In this document: positions 61,272 through 64,000 of the stretch, piece by piece
How the letters are laid out: the number at the start of each line of letters is the position of its first letter
Position numbering within the stretch: position 1 is the stretch's first letter
Source of the DNA: Chitinophaga filiformis
Lineage (GTDB): Bacteria; Bacteroidota; Bacteroidia; Chitinophagales; Chitinophagaceae
Direction of reading: 5' to 3'
Assembly (NCBI RefSeq): GCF_021646545.1
Contig: NZ_JAKIRP010000004.1
Location: 434,001-498,000 of the forward strand
DNA: 64,000 bases
The notes under the pieces: model-generated
Told to the model about the DNA's origin: nothing
Databases searched by the model: none
The model's input: the letters and a program-made list of their open reading frames with translations, nothing else
Translations under genes and position numbers: made by a program

Positions 61272-62816
61272 ATGATTGTAAAAACCTACGGCAGTGCCGT
61301 ACAAGGCGTAGAAGCCATTTCCATTGTTATTGAAGTAAACGTCGCTCCCAAAGGCACCCAGTTTTATATTGTCGGCTTACCAGACAGCGCTGTCAAAGAA
61401 AGCGAACGGCGTATAGAATCTGCTATCATCAACATCGGTTTCCGGTTTCCCCGTTTCAGAACAGTTGTGAACATGGCTCCGGCCAATATCAGGAAGGCCG
61501 GTTCTGCCTACGATCTGCCCATTGCTTTGGGATTGATCGCCGCTTCGGAACAGATTAGTCCGGACCTGTTATCGCAGTTCACCATTATGGGAGAATTATC
61601 GCTCGATGGCACTGTACAACCCATCCGGGGAGCCTTGCCTATTGCCATTCAGGCCAGGAAAGAAGGCTTCAAGGGACTGATCGTGCCGGCACAGAATGCG
61701 CGTGAAGCAGCGATGGTAAATAATCTGGAAGTCTATGGCGTTACACATTTGCGGGAAGTGATCGACTTTCTGCAGGCGCCCGATACCCTGCAGCCGGTAT
61801 TTGTGGATACGAGAGCGGAATTTGCCAACGGGCAGCAGCATTTCGATATTGACTTTAACGATGTGAAAGGCCAGTACACCATAAAACGGGCGTTAGAAAT
61901 TGCTGCAGCCGGCGGACACAATGCCTTGTTGATCGGTCCTCCGGGTGCAGGTAAAACGATGCTGGCGCGCAGGCTCTGTACCATATTGCCGCCACTCAGT
62001 TTACAGGAGGCACTGGAAACAACCAAGATCCATTCTGTAGCAGGTAAACTACCGGCAGATGCTTCGCTTATCACGCAAAGACCTTTCCGCTCTCCACATC
62101 ATACGATCAGTCATACAGCATTGATCGGCGGAGGCGCTATTCCTCAACCCGGAGAGATATCACTGGCCCACAATGGCGTATTGTTCCTGGACGAACTGCC
62201 AGAGTTCAGCAGGCAGGCGCTTGAAGTAATGCGGCAGCCAATTGAAGAAAGACGGGTGTCTATTTCCAGGGCAAAAATGTCAGTGGAGTTCCCTGCCAGC
62301 TTTATGCTTGTTACCAGTATGAACCCCTGCCCCTGCGGATTCTTTAATCACCCGGATAAGGCCTGTACCTGTGCGCCCGGTTCTGTACAGCGGTATCTTA
62401 ACAGGGTATCCGGACCTTTAATGGACAGGATAGATCTCCATATAGAAGTGACACCCGTGCCCGTACATTCCCTCCTGGACCATTCCGATGGAGAGCCCAG
62501 CGCAAGTATACGGGAACGGGTATTAATGGCAAGAGAGATACAAAGCGCCAGATTCAGGGCTTACAGGGGCATTTACTGCAATGCACAGATGACCAGCAGC
62601 CTGCTACGGAAAGTATGCCGGCTGAGTAAAGAAGGAGAAGACCTTTTAAAGAACGCCATGCAGAAGCTTAAGCTTTCTGCGCGCGCCTATGACAGGATCC
62701 TCAAGGTAAGCCGTACTGCGGCCGATCTTGAAGCCAGTGAACAGATCAGGATCGACCACCTGGCAGAGGCTATTCATTGCAGAAGTCTGGACAGAGAAGA
62801 CTGGTGGGACAAATAG
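61272..62816 (+). CDS. comM: YifB/ComM-family AAA+ ATPase (magnesium chelatase-like)
   Basis: AAA+ helicase-like ATPase of the ComM/YifB family, linked to branch migration during natural transformation in other bacteria. The 514-residue protein has the N-terminal ChlI-like domain (KTYGSAVQGVEAISIVIEVNV, FYIVGLPDSAVKESERRI, NMAPANIRKAGSAYDLPIAL, cited in parts), then Walker A IGPPGAGKTMLARRL, the long RPFRSPHHTISHTALIGGG block, Walker B VLFLDELPEF, a Cys-rich CPCGFFNHPDKACTC loop, and a C-terminal domain. Its stop is only 3 nt from that of the convergent EF-G-like gene. Confidence 0.95.
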   Translation: MIVKTYGSAVQGVEAISIVIEVNVAPKGTQFYIVGLPDSAVKESERRIESAIINIGFRFPRFRTVVNMAPANIRKAGSAYDLPIALGLIAASEQISPDLLSQFTIMGELSLDGTVQPIRGALPIAIQARKEGFKGLIVPAQNAREAAMVNNLEVYGVTHLREVIDFLQAPDTLQPVFVDTRAEFANGQQHFDIDFNDVKGQYTIKRALEIAAAGGHNALLIGPPGAGKTMLARRLCTILPPLSLQEALETTKIHSVAGKLPADASLITQRPFRSPHHTISHTALIGGGAIPQPGEISLAHNGVLFLDELPEFSRQALEVMRQPIEERRVSISRAKMSVEFPASFMLVTSMNPCPCGFFNHPDKACTCAPGSVQRYLNRVSGPLMDRIDLHIEVTPVPVHSLLDHSDGEPSASIRERVLMAREIQSARFRAYRGIYCNAQMTSSLLRKVCRLSKEGEDLLKNAMQKLKLSARAYDRILKVSRTAADLEASEQIRIDHLAEAIHCRSLDREDWWDK

Positions 62817-62819
62817 CAG

Positions 62820-64000
62820 TTATGCCACCAGTTCTGCGCTCTTATATTCCTCAGACAGTTTCTTCTGTATGTCAGTTGGCACCGGTGCATATTCTGCAAA
62901 CACTGCCTTGACCTTAGCCTTACCCTGTGTAACGTTCCGCAGCGCTGCATACAATTTATCCAGCTCTGCCTGCGGGGTACGGGCTTTGATGACCTGGTAG
63001 TTGTTCTGTGTATCCATACCTGTGATGATGCTTCGGCGGCTCTGCAGCTCGCTCATAACATCTCCCGCCATCATATCCGGCGCGGAGATCTCGATATCAT
63101 ATACCGGCTCCAGCAGCTGCGGGGCTGCCTGATGGAAGGCGTCTCTGAACGCCATCATACCGGCTATTTTAAAGGAAATATCATTGCTGTCTACAGGATG
63201 CATTTTACCATCATAGACACTTACCCGGATATCCCGTACATAGGAGCCGGTAAGTGGTCCTTCCTGCATTTTCTCCATCACTCCTTTGAGGATGGAAGGC
63301 AGGAAGCGGGCATCAATGGCGCCTCCTACTATACAATTGTTGAACACCAGCTTTCCGCCCCAGTTAAGGTCAATTTCATCTGTGTCGCGCACAGGATGTT
63401 CCTTATAGGGTGGCATGCCCTCATAATAGGGTTCGATAGTGAGGTATACTTCTCCAAACTGGCCGGCACCACCGGATTGTTTCTTGTGGCGGTAGGTAGC
63501 AGCAGCATGTTTCCGGATGGTTTCCCGGTAAGGGATTTTTGCCGGTATGTATTCCACATGCATCTTATAAATATTCTCCAGCCGCCACTTCGTAAGCGCC
63601 AGGTGCAGGTCTCCCTGTCCATGCAGGATCACTTGTTTTAACTCGCGGTTATATTCTATTTCCAGGGTAGGATCTTCCATGTGTAGTTCGGCCAGTACTT
63701 CTCCCAGCTTTTCATCATCTGCTTTATTGGTAGCCTCAATAGCGACTCTCACTTTGGGAGTCGGGAATTCAATAGGTTTTACCTGTTTACCCGACTGTTT
63801 GTCGCTGAGGGTGTGATTGGTAAGGGTATTTTTCAGTTTCAGCGTGCACCCAATATCCCCCGCGCGTAATACATCCGTGTTTTGCCGGTTACGGCCATCA
63901 GTGATGAACAACTGGTTCAGCCTTTCCGCGGTATTGCCCTTTTCATTGTATAATTCGACACCGGCCTTTATTTCGCCTGCAAGTACCTTAAAAAACGAAA
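62820..64000 (-). CDS. Elongation factor G paralogue (partial, C-terminal part)
   Basis: About 394 codons of an EF-G-like translational GTPase; the N-terminal GTPase domain lies beyond the right edge, and the frame is open to base 64000. Domain II is seen in FFKVLAGEIKAGVELYNEKG and ILRAGDIG-like turns (DVLRAGDIGCTLKLKNT), then domain III (KADDEKLGEVLAELHMEDPTL, HGQGDLHLALTKWRL), domain IV (YRHKKQSGGAGQFGEVYLTIEP, cited as KKQSGGAGQFGEVY) and domain V (VMSELQSRRSIITGMDT). Departures from canonical EF-G (for example TYRHKKQSGGAGQFG) fit the second EF-G-like group (FusA2/EF-G paralogue) of Bacteroidota; its function is not established. Confidence 0.92.
   Translation of the reverse strand, partial: SFFKVLAGEIKAGVELYNEKGNTAERLNQLFITDGRNRQNTDVLRAGDIGCTLKLKNTLTNHTLSDKQSGKQVKPIEFPTPKVRVAIEATNKADDEKLGEVLAELHMEDPTLEIEYNRELKQVILHGQGDLHLALTKWRLENIYKMHVEYIPAKIPYRETIRKHAAATYRHKKQSGGAGQFGEVYLTIEPYYEGMPPYKEHPVRDTDEIDLNWGGKLVFNNCIVGGAIDARFLPSILKGVMEKMQEGPLTGSYVRDIRVSVYDGKMHPVDSNDISFKIAGMMAFRDAFHQAAPQLLEPVYDIEISAPDMMAGDVMSELQSRRSIITGMDTQNNYQVIKARTPQAELDKLYAALRNVTQGKAKVKAVFAEYAPVPTDIQKKLSEEYKSAELVA

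Overview
The window is chromosomal DNA from a member of the Bacteroidota, most likely Chitinophaga or a close relative in the Chitinophagaceae. The grounds are a SusC/RagA receptor with a FecR anti-sigma factor and an ECF sigma factor, PorT of the type IX secretion system beside ubiE, split ATP synthase genes (atpD-atpC only), a fucosidase with a signal peptide, MacAB/TolC-type efflux genes, and several promoters of the Bacteroidota form (TTG or TTTG, about 18-21 bp, then TAnnTTTG). I saw no rRNA, tRNA, CRISPR array, phage gene or intact insertion sequence.

Layout. 0-4 kb: partial SusC receptor, fecR and an ECF sigma gene, all leftward. 4-13.8 kb: an exported protein of unknown function, a sugar-nucleotide-epimerase-like protein, pabB, an acidic AT-hook-like protein, purA, a RelA/SpoT (p)ppGpp enzyme, a 2H phosphoesterase and an OmpR-type regulator. 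14-24 kb: GH29 fucosidase, a lipid A and nucleotidase cluster (surE, a small membrane protein, lpxB), an ABC-2 exporter, a FadN-type beta-oxidation enzyme and a PepSY membrane protein. 24.4-25.2 kb: an AT-rich two-gene insert that looks like a PemK/MazF toxin module. 25-35 kb: metG, an LD-carboxypeptidase, an operon of histidine kinase, E1-like protein and hydrolase, a candidate small RNA, YqgE/AlgH and atpD-atpC. 35.6-39.7 kb: a tryptophan-rich DUF6600-type lipoprotein, a GNAT enzyme and a 1.5-kb gene-poor repeat island. 39-44 kb: a macA-macB-tolC efflux operon without its ATPase. 44-64 kb: an acyltransferase-like protein, a hybrid kinase lacking its phospho-acceptor histidine, an M48 protease, dnaX, pdhC, a VOC protein, a GbsR-like regulator with two matching operators, small metabolic genes, engB, ubiE-porT, pyrC, a short MutS-like ATPase, comM and a partial EF-G paralogue.

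How the genes work together. Most of the window is housekeeping: purine, pyrimidine and folate synthesis, translation, replication, ATP synthesis and the envelope. Four regulatory circuits can be read from the DNA: the sigma/FecR/SusC cascade; the OmpR regulator with a triple 10-bp-phased repeat at its own promoter and a probable partner kinase 16 kb away; the GbsR-like regulator with a palindrome over its own -33 box; and pabB, whose start region folds into a 17-bp hairpin and whose reading frame seems to begin upstream at a non-AUG codon.

The least explained DNA is the island at 37.6-39.1 kb, which holds a 215-bp repeat in tandem plus a diverged inverted copy, and an 11-bp unit repeated three times in one direction and five times in the other. 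The toxin-like pair at 24.4 kb and the promoter-to-terminator unit at 31.6 kb are the next best places for undescribed biology.
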